A stretch of DNA of 6,418 bases from Acidimicrobiaceae bacterium (GCA_002727895.1 PBUO01000091.1:18012-24429), one strand, 5' to 3'. Shown: positions 1 to 5,584, counted from the stretch's first letter. The notes: generated by a model not told the origin, from the sequence alone. Made by a program: numbers and translations.

Positions 1-813
1 CTGCGCATCGGCCTGGTGACCAGCGTCGGCTCGGCGGCCCACGCCGACTTCACCCAGGAGCTAGTGACCAGCGGGCTACCGTTCACCGTTCTGGAGTGCG
101 ACGCCCGGGTCCAGGGCGATGGGGCGGCTGTGGACCTGGCCGAGGCGGTACGCACCGTGGCCACCCGGCGACCCGACGTGGTGGCCGTGGTCCGCGGCGG
201 TGGTTCGGCCGCCGACCTGGCCGCCTTCGACGCCGAGGTGCTGGCCCGAACCATCGCCGGCCTGGACGTGCCGGTGGTAACCGGAATCGGCCACGAGGTG
301 GACCGCTCGGTGGTCGACGAGGTGGCGCACACCGCCTTCAAGACACCGACGGCCTGCGCCGCGGCACTCGTCGATCAGGTCCGGTCCTACGCCGAGGAGG
401 TCGACACCCTGGCCGCCGCGGTGGGCGACAGGGCCACCACGGTCGTGGACCTGGCTGAGGGCCTGCTCGGCAACCTGGCCGGACGCACCGCATTGGCCGC
501 TAGCACTACCCTGGCCCGCCACGCCGACCGCCTCGACGCGGCCGCCGACCGGCTGGGCCGGGCCCCGCAGGCCGGCCTGGACCGGTACGGCGACCGCCTC
601 GACGCTGCGTCGGCCCGCCTTAGGGCCCTGGACCCGGCCCGGATCGTGGCCCGCGGCTGGTCGATCACCCGCCGCCACGACGGCTGCCTGGTCCGGTCGG
701 TCGAAGACGTGGAGGTCGGCACGACGCTTGTCACGACACTGGCCGACGGAACGGTGACGAGTACCGTCGACCCGATGAACGGCGTATCCAGCGGCGAGGA
801 GAGTCCCCGGTGA
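1..813 (+). CDS. xseA: Exodeoxyribonuclease VII large subunit, C-terminal part (5' end outside window)
   Basis: Large, catalytic subunit of exonuclease VII, which with several XseB subunits degrades single-stranded DNA from both ends into oligonucleotides in the cytoplasm. The frame is open from base 1, so the N-terminal OB-fold lies upstream; about 270 residues remain of a protein that is usually 400-450. The first visible residues (LRIGLVTS) match the family's catalytic-domain start. The family signature RGGGS lies at codons 193-207 and is followed by the PVVTGIGHEVD motif around bases 268-303 and the TPTACAAALVD stretch near 346-378. After this comes a long Ala/Leu/Arg-rich region of coiled-coil character, then the usual ARGW turn and a short beta tail. 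The stop overlaps the start of xseB by 4 bases, as expected for translational coupling. The GTG at 16 is an internal valine, not a start. The identification is firm. Confidence 0.95.
   Translation: MRIGLVTSVGSAAHADFTQELVTSGLPFTVLECDARVQGDGAAVDLAEAVRTVATRRPDVVAVVRGGGSAADLAAFDAEVLARTIAGLDVPVVTGIGHEVDRSVVDEVAHTAFKTPTACAAALVDQVRSYAEEVDTLAAAVGDRATTVVDLAEGLLGNLAGRTALAASTTLARHADRLDAAADRLGRAPQAGLDRYGDRLDAASARLRALDPARIVARGWSITRRHDGCLVRSVEDVEVGTTLVTTLADGTVTSTVDPMNGVSSGEESPR
796..803 (+). promoter_or_regulatory. Ribosome binding site of xseB
   Basis: The purine run GAGGAGAG lies 6 bases before the GTG at 810, inside the last codons of xseA. It supports the GTG as the xseB start and coupled translation through the GTGA overlap. 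Confidence 0.6.
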
Positions 814-1058
814 CCCAGGAAGACGACGCGACGGAACCCGGCCTGACCAGCTACGCCGAGGCGCTCGACGAGGTCCAAGAGATCCTGGCTGCGCTCGAGT
901 CGGATGCCACCGACATCGACTTGCTGGCCGAACGGGTCCAGCGGGCCGACCTGCTAATCCGCCACTGCCGGTCCCGCCTAGACGACGCCCGGCTCCGCGT
1001 CGAGCAGGTGGTGGCCGGCTCCAAACCTCAATCCTCCGACGAGCAACCCGGGGACTGA
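810..1058 (+). CDS. xseB: Exodeoxyribonuclease VII small subunit
   Basis: Small accessory subunit of exonuclease VII, which binds the coiled coil of XseA and is needed for nuclease activity. The 82-residue length is normal. The family core is visible: SYAEALDEVQEILAALES at about residues 14-31 corresponds to the usual YEEAL-x-ELE-x-IV-x-LE motif, and a second helix (LAERVQRADLLIRHCRSRLDDARLRVEQV, in two blocks at about residues 39-67) corresponds to the family's YERG-x-x-L-x-x-x-C-x-x-x-L-x-x-AE helix. The ends are acidic and disordered, which is common. The GTG start at 810 overlaps the xseA stop (GTGA) and has a strong purine-rich ribosome binding site. It is certainly in one operon with xseA. 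The next gene begins 3 bases after its stop. Confidence 0.93.
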   Translation: MTQEDDATEPGLTSYAEALDEVQEILAALESDATDIDLLAERVQRADLLIRHCRSRLDDARLRVEQVVAGSKPQSSDEQPGD

Positions 1059-1061
1059 CTG

Positions 1062-1883
1062 GTGTTCATCCGCAAGCTGACCACCGTCGACGCCTTCGTG
1101 GCCGTGGACCTCGGCGACGTAGCTGGCCACGGCGTCGCACGCTGCGCCCCCAAGGTGCTTCAAGGTGGAGCGAAGGACTTGGCGCGCACCACCACCTACT
1201 CCCTGGCCGTGCTGGGCCGCCAGGAGACAGGCGTTTCGGCCGGGATCAACGCCACCCCCGAGGACCGTGATGCCGCGGTGGCCGCCTTCGCCGCCGAGGT
1301 CGCCGGTTGGGACGCCGGCTACCGCTTCGTGGCAGCCAAGGGCGTGGACGCCTGCTCGCTGGGGGCCATCGAAGCCGCCTCTGAAGAGGCGCTCCTAGCC
1401 GCCGGCGCGGTGGCCGCCGCCCGGGCCGCCTGTGCGGACGCCACCACGGCGGTGGTCGACGGCTCCGCCGGACCGGCGCTGGCCGCCGAACTGTCCACCT
1501 ACGGCATCAAGGTGGTGGACGCCGGCGACCCGCTGACCGCCGAAGCCGACCTCCTGTTCCTCGGAGCGAAGGTCGGCATGCTCGACCACGCGGCAGCCGA
1601 CCGGCTCCGGGTCCGGGCCGTCGTCCCCACCGGACCGCTGCCCGTCACCACCAAGGCCGTGGCCCACTGCCGACGTAACGGCGTGCTGGCCCTGCCCGAC
1701 TTCGTCACCACGATCGGACCGCTGGTCGGCGACGCCGAGAGCGTCCGATCACTGGTCGCCGAGGCAATCGGCGCAGTCGTCGACCACGGGGACGGCCCCG
1801 TCCTCGGGGCGTGCGAACAGGCCGAGGCCTTCCTGGCCGGCTGGCAGGAAGACTTGCCCTTCGGCCGCCCCATGGCGGCCTGA
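1062..1883 (+). CDS. Degenerate Glu/Leu/Phe/Val dehydrogenase-like protein, function unknown
   Basis: A 273-residue cytoplasmic protein starting at GTG 1062, 3 bases after xseB, so very probably cotranscribed with xseAB. By eye it resembles amino-acid dehydrogenases of the GluDH/LeuDH family. Residues 26-63 look like the N-terminal domain up to the glycine-rich substrate loop. Residues 129-225 look like the Rossmann domain: a beta-alpha-beta start (AVVDGSAGPALAAEL), then EADLLFLGAK, a GPLPVTTKA segment where the family has a G-A/N-N-x-P turn, and NGVLALPDFVTTIGPLVG, close to the family's RGI-x-x-x-PD-x-x-x-x-AGG motif. The match is degenerate. The loop normally reading GGAKGG is TGVSAG (57-61 plus neighbours), so the substrate-binding lysine is absent, and the GxGxxG nucleotide loop is poorly kept. 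The protein is also about 80 residues shorter than the enzymes. I infer a non-dehydrogenase or pseudoenzyme. The family call is from pattern only, and the link to exonuclease VII may be mere operon neighbourhood. Confidence 0.55.
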   Translation: MFIRKLTTVDAFVAVDLGDVAGHGVARCAPKVLQGGAKDLARTTTYSLAVLGRQETGVSAGINATPEDRDAAVAAFAAEVAGWDAGYRFVAAKGVDACSLGAIEAASEEALLAAGAVAAARAACADATTAVVDGSAGPALAAELSTYGIKVVDAGDPLTAEADLLFLGAKVGMLDHAAADRLRVRAVVPTGPLPVTTKAVAHCRRNGVLALPDFVTTIGPLVGDAESVRSLVAEAIGAVVDHGDGPVLGACEQAEAFLAGWQEDLPFGRPMAA

Positions 1884-1921
1884 CCGGATCCCCTCTCCGG
1901 AGCTTCCGGAAAGCGATCCGG
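1884..1921. terminator. Hairpin at convergent gene junction, possible bidirectional terminator
   Basis: Between the stop at 1883 and the opposing stop at 1929 lies a two-tier inverted repeat. The outer arms are CCGGATC (1884-1890) and GATCCGG (1915-1921). The inner arms are TCCGGA (1896-1901) and TCCGGA (1905-1910) around a 3-base loop. There is no T run on either side, so it is not a classical intrinsic terminator, but position and symmetry suit one that serves both strands. Confidence 0.4.
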
Positions 1922-1928
1922 GGCCGGA

Positions 1929-2249
1929 TCAGGCGGCGCCGTTGAGGTCGGCCATGAGGCCGGACAGGAACCGCACGATCCGACCCTCCGCCAGCACCAG
2001 CACGCCGTGGACCTGTCGGACCTGACCGGCCGGGCTTGTGATGGTGGCCTCGAAGCGCACCACGCCGCCGTCCTCGGTGAACCGGTCGGTCGACACCAGC
2101 ACGCCGGGACCCTGCTCGACCAGGGTCTCGGCCAGCCAGCGGCCCACCTCGGCGTGGCCGCGACGCACGCCGTCGAAGGCCAGCACCTCGGCGTCGGCGG
2201 CGAAGATCTCGAGCAGCGACTTGAGGTCGCCGTGCTCCAGACGGGCCAT
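1929..2249 (-). CDS. SnoaL-like / nuclear transport factor 2-like protein, 5' end uncertain
   Basis: A small alpha+beta-barrel protein of the NTF2-like superfamily (SnoaL, ketosteroid isomerase and polyketide cyclase relatives). Members are cone-shaped pockets with varied enzymatic or ligand-binding roles, so no substrate can be given. The typical pattern is visible: GDLKSLLEIFAADAEVLAFDG (in two pieces, residues about 7-27), then RGHAEVGRWLAETL, then beta strands ending with GVLVLAEGRIVRFLSGLMADLNG. The ATG at 2249 gives 106 residues but has a weak ribosome binding site. The reading frame continues upstream as LLFERL, which looks like the missing part of helix 1, and stays open to a stop at 2352-2354 without any ATG, GTG or TTG; the only near-cognate start is CTG at 2267. 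An ATG at 2341 in another frame has a good -10 hexamer 7 bases upstream and would join this frame after a one-base shift. The annotated protein is therefore either truncated, started unusually, or affected by an indel. Confidence 0.7.
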   Translation of the reverse strand: MARLEHGDLKSLLEIFAADAEVLAFDGVRRGHAEVGRWLAETLVEQGPGVLVSTDRFTEDGGVVRFEATITSPAGQVRQVHGVLVLAEGRIVRFLSGLMADLNGAA

Positions 2250-2348
2250 TAAGCGCTCAAAGAGCAGCCTGCCGGGCCGACGAGCGTCGACACCGAAGCC
2301 GACGGGGCGGACGACGTGGGAGTGGTCACGAGGGTGCCCATGGCGAAA

Positions 2349-2354
2349 ACGCTA
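2349..2354 (-). promoter_or_regulatory. Candidate -10 element (TAGCGT) upstream of ATG 2341
   Basis: On the - strand TAGCGT is followed by 7 bases and then an ATG at 2341. This is the same hexamer as the one before trpG at 6072-6077. The spacing fits a leaderless transcript beginning at the ATG. That frame closes after 30 codons (TAA overlapping the ATG at 2249), so the site probably drives the SnoaL-like gene. No -35 element is evident. Confidence 0.35.
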
Positions 2355-2410
2355 ACGACGACAGCGCGAGCCGCCGGTGGGATCGTGACGGGGTTCACCG
2401 GTGGCCAGGG

Positions 2411-3469
2411 TCACCGTGATCGGTCACCCACCGCCGCCTCCATGCGCCGCACCGTCGCCGCGTCGCCGGCCAGCACCACGTACTCCACGTTGCGGGTGTG
2501 AGACACCTCGCCCACCGGCCGGCCATCGGGCCCGTGGATCCCGATGCGGGCGCCCACGTACCGGTCCTGCTGGAAGACCAAGACCCGGACCTCGCCACGC
2601 ACCGCACACAAGTCCACCAGCTCGTCCCGGGTGATCCACGACTCGTCGTTGTACGACAGCACCACCACCCCGGCGTCCACCCCGGCCACCACCTCGGCCA
2701 GGGCGGCCGGCATCTCCCGCTTGCGGTTGAACACGCTGGTCGGCTCGTCGCGCACCTCGGTGCGCTTGCACGCCACCCCGTAGTGCTCGGGGGCGTCCCA
2801 CGCCACCAGCGTCTCCCACACGTGGTAGTTGGCCGTGTAGCGGTGCCGGTTGTACGGCGGATCCAGGTACGCCAGGTCGAACCCACCCAGCGACCCATCC
2901 CGGACCAGCTCCAGGGCGTCTCCACGCACAGCGGTGCCCGCCCCGTCCAGCAGGTCGGGCACCCGCAGGCACAAGGCCCTGTCGGCCCGGGCCGCCCACG
3001 CCTTCAGGTACGCCATCTGGACGCCGGTCGTCGAGTCCACTCGGTCGGCCGCCTCCACCAGGCTGGTCAGCAGCACCGGGAAGAGGGGCGAGCCGGCGAA
3101 GTCCTCGTCGAGGGCCCGGCGGATGGCATCGATCCGGACCCCGTTCTCCGGGCGCAGGAAGCGGGACCGGCGGCAGAAGACCTCGGTCACGTATCCCTCC
3201 TCACCGGGCAGGCCGTCGAGGTGGTCGACGGCGGCGGCCAGGTCACCGGCATCCAGGTCCCGGGCATCAGTCGCCACGTAGCACTGGGCGAAAGCCTCGG
3301 CGTATCGAGCCGAGTCGACGGCAGTCACCGTCGCCCCTCGGCCCTTGAAGGCCTGGGCCACCCGGGTCGTCCCGGTGAACAGGTCGAGCGCCGTGCGGGC
3401 CCCCGAGAAGTCGAACAACGTCTCAAGCACCGGGACGAGCCGGCGCTTCGACCCGAGGTACTTGATCAC
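2411..3469 (-). CDS. D12-class N6-adenine DNA methyltransferase, solitary
   Basis: Transfers a methyl group from S-adenosylmethionine to the N6 of adenine in DNA. The order of motifs is that of the D12 (alpha) class. KYLGSKRRLVP (3-13) is motif X at the N-terminus, DLFTGTTRVAQ (29-39) is the SAM-binding motif I, and AVDSARY (50-56) carries the acidic motif II residue. DPPYN (203-207) is the catalytic motif IV, and VVLSYNDES (269-277) is a later strand motif. The 352-residue length exceeds Dam-type enzymes (about 270-280). The extra sequence lies between motifs II and IV (about residues 60-195), where the target recognition domain sits, including the highly ordered segment LLTSLVEAADRVDSTTGVQMAYLK. 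The start is GTG 3469, which puts motif X at its normal place. No restriction endonuclease lies on either side, so it is an orphan methylase here, and its target sequence cannot be read from the protein. Confidence 0.9.
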   Translation of the reverse strand: MIKYLGSKRRLVPVLETLFDFSGARTALDLFTGTTRVAQAFKGRGATVTAVDSARYAEAFAQCYVATDARDLDAGDLAAAVDHLDGLPGEEGYVTEVFCRRSRFLRPENGVRIDAIRRALDEDFAGSPLFPVLLTSLVEAADRVDSTTGVQMAYLKAWAARADRALCLRVPDLLDGAGTAVRGDALELVRDGSLGGFDLAYLDPPYNRHRYTANYHVWETLVAWDAPEHYGVACKRTEVRDEPTSVFNRKREMPAALAEVVAGVDAGVVVLSYNDESWITRDELVDLCAVRGEVRVLVFQQDRYVGARIGIHGPDGRPVGEVSHTRNVEYVVLAGDAATVRRMEAAVGDRSR

Positions 3470-3474
3470 GGCCG

Positions 3475-3480
3475 TACGCT
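3475..3480 (+). promoter_or_regulatory. Candidate -10 of tRNA-Ala promoter (TACGCT)
   Basis: TACGCT fits the TAnnnT pattern and would start transcription near 3487, about 15 bases before the mature tRNA. No clear -35 element is seen at the usual distance. It overlaps the putative methyltransferase -10 on the opposite strand. Confidence 0.3.
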
Positions 3481-3481
3481 G
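3476..3481 (-). promoter_or_regulatory. Weak candidate -10 of methyltransferase gene (CAGCGT)
   Basis: On the - strand CAGCGT lies exactly 6 bases before the GTG start at 3469, the same geometry as at 5333 and trpG, but the first base deviates from TAnnnT. There is no Shine-Dalgarno-like run before this GTG, so a leaderless message is possible. Confidence 0.22.
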
Positions 3482-3501
3482 GCTCGTGCCGAAAGGCGCT
3501 G

Positions 3502-3578
3502 GGGGCTGTAGCTCAGTTGGCTAGAGCACCTGCTTTGCAAGCAGGGGGTCGTGGGTTCGAATCCCATCAGCTCCACCA
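3502..3578 (+). tRNA. tRNA-Ala (anticodon TGC), CCA end encoded
   Basis: A full cloverleaf can be drawn. The acceptor stem is GGGGCTG (3502-3508) with CAGCTCC (3568-3574), including one G-U pair. The D arm is GCTC/GAGC (3511-3514, 3524-3527). The anticodon stem is CCTGC/GCAGG (3529-3533, 3541-3545) with loop TTTGCAA and anticodon TGC at 3536-3538. The T arm is GTGGG/CCCAT around TTCGAAT (3556-3562). Discriminator A is at 3575 and CCA at 3576-3578. It reads GCA and, by wobble, other alanine codons. It sits alone between a divergent methyltransferase gene and a convergent amidohydrolase gene. Confidence 0.97.
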
Positions 3579-3609
3579 TGGTCGACATCCGCCGCGGCGG
3601 CGGGGACCA
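3579..3609 (+). terminator. Possible hairpin terminator behind tRNA-Ala
   Basis: Directly after the CCA, arms TGGTC (3579-3583) and GACCA (3605-3609) enclose the perfect 12-base palindrome CCGCCGCGGCGG (3589-3600). The whole can fold into a GC-rich stem. It has no T run, so termination is inferred only from position. Confidence 0.3.
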
Positions 3610-3632
3610 CCCGTCCGTCGGGCCCGGTCGGC

Positions 3633-4664
3633 TCAGACCGACAGGTGCCCGGTGAGCACGTTGGCCACGTTGGTGCCGATCTCGGCCACCGCGTAACCGC
3701 CCTCCATCACGAACACCGTGGGCAGGCCGAGCGCCCCGATGCGGCGGCCCACCGCCGTGAAGTCGTCGCTGGTCAGCTTGAAAAAGCTGATCGGGTCGGA
3801 CTCGAAGGCATCCACCCCGAGCGACACCACCAGCGCCTCGGGGCGGTGGGCCTCGATATGCCCACAGGCGTCGTCGAGGGCCGCCGACCACTTGTCGAAC
3901 GCCGTGCCGGGCCGCATCGGGTAGTTGCGGGTCGTGCCCTCGGCCGCGCCGACCCCCACCTCGTCCTCCCAGCCCAGGAAGTGGGGGAAGGCGTCCTCGG
4001 GATGGCCGTGGAGCGAGGCGAACAGCACCTCGGGACGGTCCCAGAAGATGTCCTGGGTGCCGTTGCCGTGGTGGAAGTCGACGTCGAGCACGGCCACCCG
4101 CTCGGCCCCGTCGGCCAGGAAGCCGTCGGCAGCGATGGCCGCGTTGTTCAGGAAGCAGTAGCCGCCGAACTGGTCGGTCGAGGCGTGGTGCCCGGGCGGG
4201 CGACAAAGGGCGAAGGCCGACAGCTCCCCGCCGGCCACCAGGCGCTGCGCCGTCTGGGAGATGCCTGCCGCGGCCTGTGCGGCGTGCCACGTGCCCGACG
4301 TGATGGCCGTCTCCGCAGCGAAGGCGTGGTAGCCGAGCCGACCCTCGGGGTCGACCGGCACCCGGTCGTCGCGCAGCCTGCGGACCGGGAAGTTCATGGG
4401 GATGGCCTCGCCAGTGTGGCCGGCCGACACCCAGTCGTCCCAGAAGCCCTCCAGGAACTCGACGTAGGCCGGGTCGTGGACTCGTCGCACCCGGTCCAGG
4501 TCGACGGCGTCCGGTGCCAGACGGTCGTCCAGACCCACGGCGTCGAGCGCCGCCACCACGTACTCCCAACGTTCCGGGCACTCAAAGGGGCGCACCAGGG
4601 CGCCGTCGTAGAGCTCTCCGGCCGGGAAGTGACTCCGGTGGTCCTCGCTCAGCACGGTCTTCAT
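3633..4664 (-). CDS. aphA: Acetylpolyamine amidohydrolase (histone deacetylase superfamily)
   Basis: Zinc-dependent cytoplasmic hydrolase that removes the acetyl group from acetylputrescine, acetylcadaverine or acetylated spermidine/spermine and returns free polyamine. The 343 residues align along their whole length, from memory, with Mycoplana ramosa acetylpolyamine amidohydrolase (341 residues), with a constant one-residue offset. The active site is complete: the RPPGHH histidine pair at 159-160, zinc ligands D196 and H198 (LDVDFHHG) and D285 (SLGVD), and the transition-state tyrosine Y324 (EGGY). The acidic polyamine-binding residues E107 and E118 are also present, as is the PISFFKLTS block (291-299), which favours this subfamily over acetoin-utilisation AcuC or true histone deacetylases. 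The ATG at 4664 starts with MKTVLSEDH, as the family does, and has a strong ribosome binding site. It follows the DoxX-like gene by 48 bases and is probably cotranscribed with it. Alternative: a related deacylase with another amide substrate. Confidence 0.88.
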   Translation of the reverse strand: MKTVLSEDHRSHFPAGELYDGALVRPFECPERWEYVVAALDAVGLDDRLAPDAVDLDRVRRVHDPAYVEFLEGFWDDWVSAGHTGEAIPMNFPVRRLRDDRVPVDPEGRLGYHAFAAETAITSGTWHAAQAAAGISQTAQRLVAGGELSAFALCRPPGHHASTDQFGGYCFLNNAAIAADGFLADGAERVAVLDVDFHHGNGTQDIFWDRPEVLFASLHGHPEDAFPHFLGWEDEVGVGAAEGTTRNYPMRPGTAFDKWSAALDDACGHIEAHRPEALVVSLGVDAFESDPISFFKLTSDDFTAVGRRIGALGLPTVFVMEGGYAVAEIGTNVANVLTGHLSV

Positions 4665-4671
4665 GGCGCGG

Positions 4672-4678
4672 CTCCCTC
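4672..4678 (-). promoter_or_regulatory. Ribosome binding site of the amidohydrolase gene
   Basis: On the - strand GAGGGAG ends 7 bases before the ATG at 4664. It fixes this start and shows internal translation initiation within the two-gene message. Confidence 0.6.
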
Positions 4679-4712
4679 GCTCGCCAACCGATGCCCTTCA
4701 GTCGGCTTCGGT

Positions 4713-5234
4713 TCAGTCGTCCGAGGCCACCGAGGACGGGCGGTAGAAGGTCGCCATCTGGAGGATGCCGCCGCCGACGCCCACCAGCAGGGCGATCCAG
4801 AAGCCGGTCATGCCGTCCAGGTCGGCGGCGATGCCCAGGCCCTCGTCGACCGACCACTCGCCCGGGCCGAGGGTGGCCGACACCAGGGCGGCCACGGCCA
4901 GCACGAACACGTACTCCCAGCCCTCCTTGATGATGAAGAAGCCGTTGGTGCGGTGCGAGGTCCAGCCGGCCACCGTCATCACGCCGATGACGCCCGCCGC
5001 GGCGAATGAGTGGAGCAAGCCGAGGGCCAGCATCACGCCGGCCCCCACCTCGGTCGAAGCCGCCAGATAGGCATTGAGCCGACCAGGACGCATGCCGATG
5101 CTGTCGAACCAGCGGCCGGTCCCGGGGATCTTCCCGCCACCGGTGAACTTGTTCCAGCCGTGGGCGGCCAGCGTCAGGCCGGCCACCACGCGCAGGATCA
5201 GTAGGGCGAGGTTGGCGTCGGTGGTCAGGTCCAC
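4713..5234 (-). CDS. DoxX-family integral membrane protein
   Basis: A 173-residue membrane protein of the DoxX family. Members have varied and often unproven roles: DoxD/DoxX of archaeal thiosulfate:quinone oxidoreductase, and in mycobacteria a DoxX partner of a superoxide dismutase/thiosulfate sulfurtransferase complex. The sequence shows hydrophobic spans at about 9-25, 55-74, 77-92, 107-124 and 143-163. The family-typical LRVVAGLTLAAHGWNKF (14-30), with its HGxxK turn at the end of the first span, is present, as is the central NGFFIIKEGWEY block (97-108) seen in many DoxX proteins. The C-terminal span and the FYRPSS tail extend a little beyond the core four-helix unit. The GTG start at 5234 is fixed by a GGAGG site 6 bases upstream. 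It precedes the acetylpolyamine amidohydrolase in the same direction. A functional tie to polyamines is not shown by the sequence. Confidence 0.85.
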   Translation of the reverse strand: MDLTTDANLALLILRVVAGLTLAAHGWNKFTGGGKIPGTGRWFDSIGMRPGRLNAYLAASTEVGAGVMLALGLLHSFAAAGVIGVMTVAGWTSHRTNGFFIIKEGWEYVFVLAVAALVSATLGPGEWSVDEGLGIAADLDGMTGFWIALLVGVGGGILQMATFYRPSSVASDD

Positions 5235-5240
5235 GTGGAG

Positions 5241-5245
5241 CCTCC
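5241..5245 (-). promoter_or_regulatory. Ribosome binding site of the DoxX-family gene
   Basis: GGAGG on the - strand with a 6-base gap to GTG 5234. It decides this start and argues for a normal leadered transcript. Confidence 0.6.
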
Positions 5246-5267
5246 GGATCGGGATCGGACGGCGGCG

Positions 5268-5273
5268 ACCCTA
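5268..5273 (-). promoter_or_regulatory. Candidate -10 element (TAGGGT) of the doxX-aphA unit
   Basis: TAGGGT on the - strand would start transcription near 5261 and leave a leader of roughly 27 bases that contains the GGAGG site. No good -35 hexamer is seen. Confidence 0.33.
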
Positions 5274-5320
5274 CCGGTGGGCCCCGTCCCGGTCGTCCTT
5301 CGGCCCGGGGTGCCCGCTCC

Positions 5321-5326
5321 TAGGCT
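5321..5326 (+). promoter_or_regulatory. Candidate -10 element (TAGGCT) of the gene at 5333
   Basis: TAGGCT lies 6 bases before the GTG at 5333, and there is no purine-rich ribosome binding site in between. This is the arrangement of a leaderless actinobacterial transcript. Confidence 0.42.
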
Positions 5327-5332
5327 GGCCGG

Positions 5333-5584
5333 GTGCTGGTGCTGAAGATCATCGTGGCGGTGGCCGTAGCCCTAGCCATGCTGCGAATGGGCATCGCCAT
5401 CCTGCGGATGCTGGCCACGCCGCTCCCCGAGCCACCGCCGGCCGGCGAGCTACGCAAGGTGAAGCTCCAGTACCGGTGCAGCCTTTGCGGAACCGAGGTC
5501 CGGATGACGGTGGCCACCGACGAACAGCCCGACCCACCGCGCCACTGTATGGACGACATGGAGTTGCAGCTCACCGAGGAGTGA
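5333..5584 (+). CDS. Small membrane-anchored protein with a CxxC...HC putative zinc cluster
   Basis: An 83-residue protein with two parts. Residues 3-28 form one hydrophobic N-terminal helix rich in Val, Ala, Leu and Met (two arginines inside), a likely single membrane anchor or uncleaved signal anchor. After a proline-rich linker (LPEPPPAGE, 31-39) comes a small soluble domain: RKVKLQYRCSLCGTEVRMT (41-59), ATDEQPDPPRHCMDDMEL (61-78). Cys49, Cys52, His71 and Cys72 are spaced like a zinc-ribbon or rubredoxin-like knuckle with one merged second half. I do not know a named function. Proteins of this general shape recur as conserved hypotheticals in high-GC actinobacteria. GTG 5333 is chosen because TAGGCT lies 6 bases upstream; GTG 5339 is an alternative costing two residues. 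It is divergent from doxX and convergent with crgA. Confidence 0.75.
   Translation: MLVLKIIVAVAVALAMLRMGIAILRMLATPLPEPPPAGELRKVKLQYRCSLCGTEVRMTVATDEQPDPPRHCMDDMELQLTEE

Noticed and set aside
2498..3511. A 337-codon open frame on the + strand opposite the methyltransferase gene
   Set aside because: It is antisense to a gene with intact catalytic motifs. The translation is rich in His, Gln, Arg, Val and Gly without any recognisable domain, as expected of a GC-rich shadow frame.
3502..3632. tRNA-Ala as a possible integration site for a mobile element
   Set aside because: No repeat of the tRNA 3' end, no integrase and no foreign-looking genes occur in the window; the flanking genes look native.
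3466..4581. A 371-codon open frame on the - strand in another frame of the amidohydrolase gene, running through the tRNA
   Set aside because: It crosses the complement of tRNA-Ala and competes with a fully conserved amidohydrolase; the composition (Gly/Arg/Pro-rich) is that of a shadow.
4686..4713. Inverted repeat AACCGA/TCGGTT between doxX and the amidohydrolase gene
   Set aside because: Only 6 base pairs with a 16-base loop and no T run. A competing shorter pairing exists; too weak to call an attenuator or terminator.
3645..5009. A 454-codon open frame on the + strand across the amidohydrolase and DoxX genes
   Set aside because: It spans two confidently identified genes on the other strand, and its product is low-complexity with no motif. 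High GC content removes stop codons from this frame.
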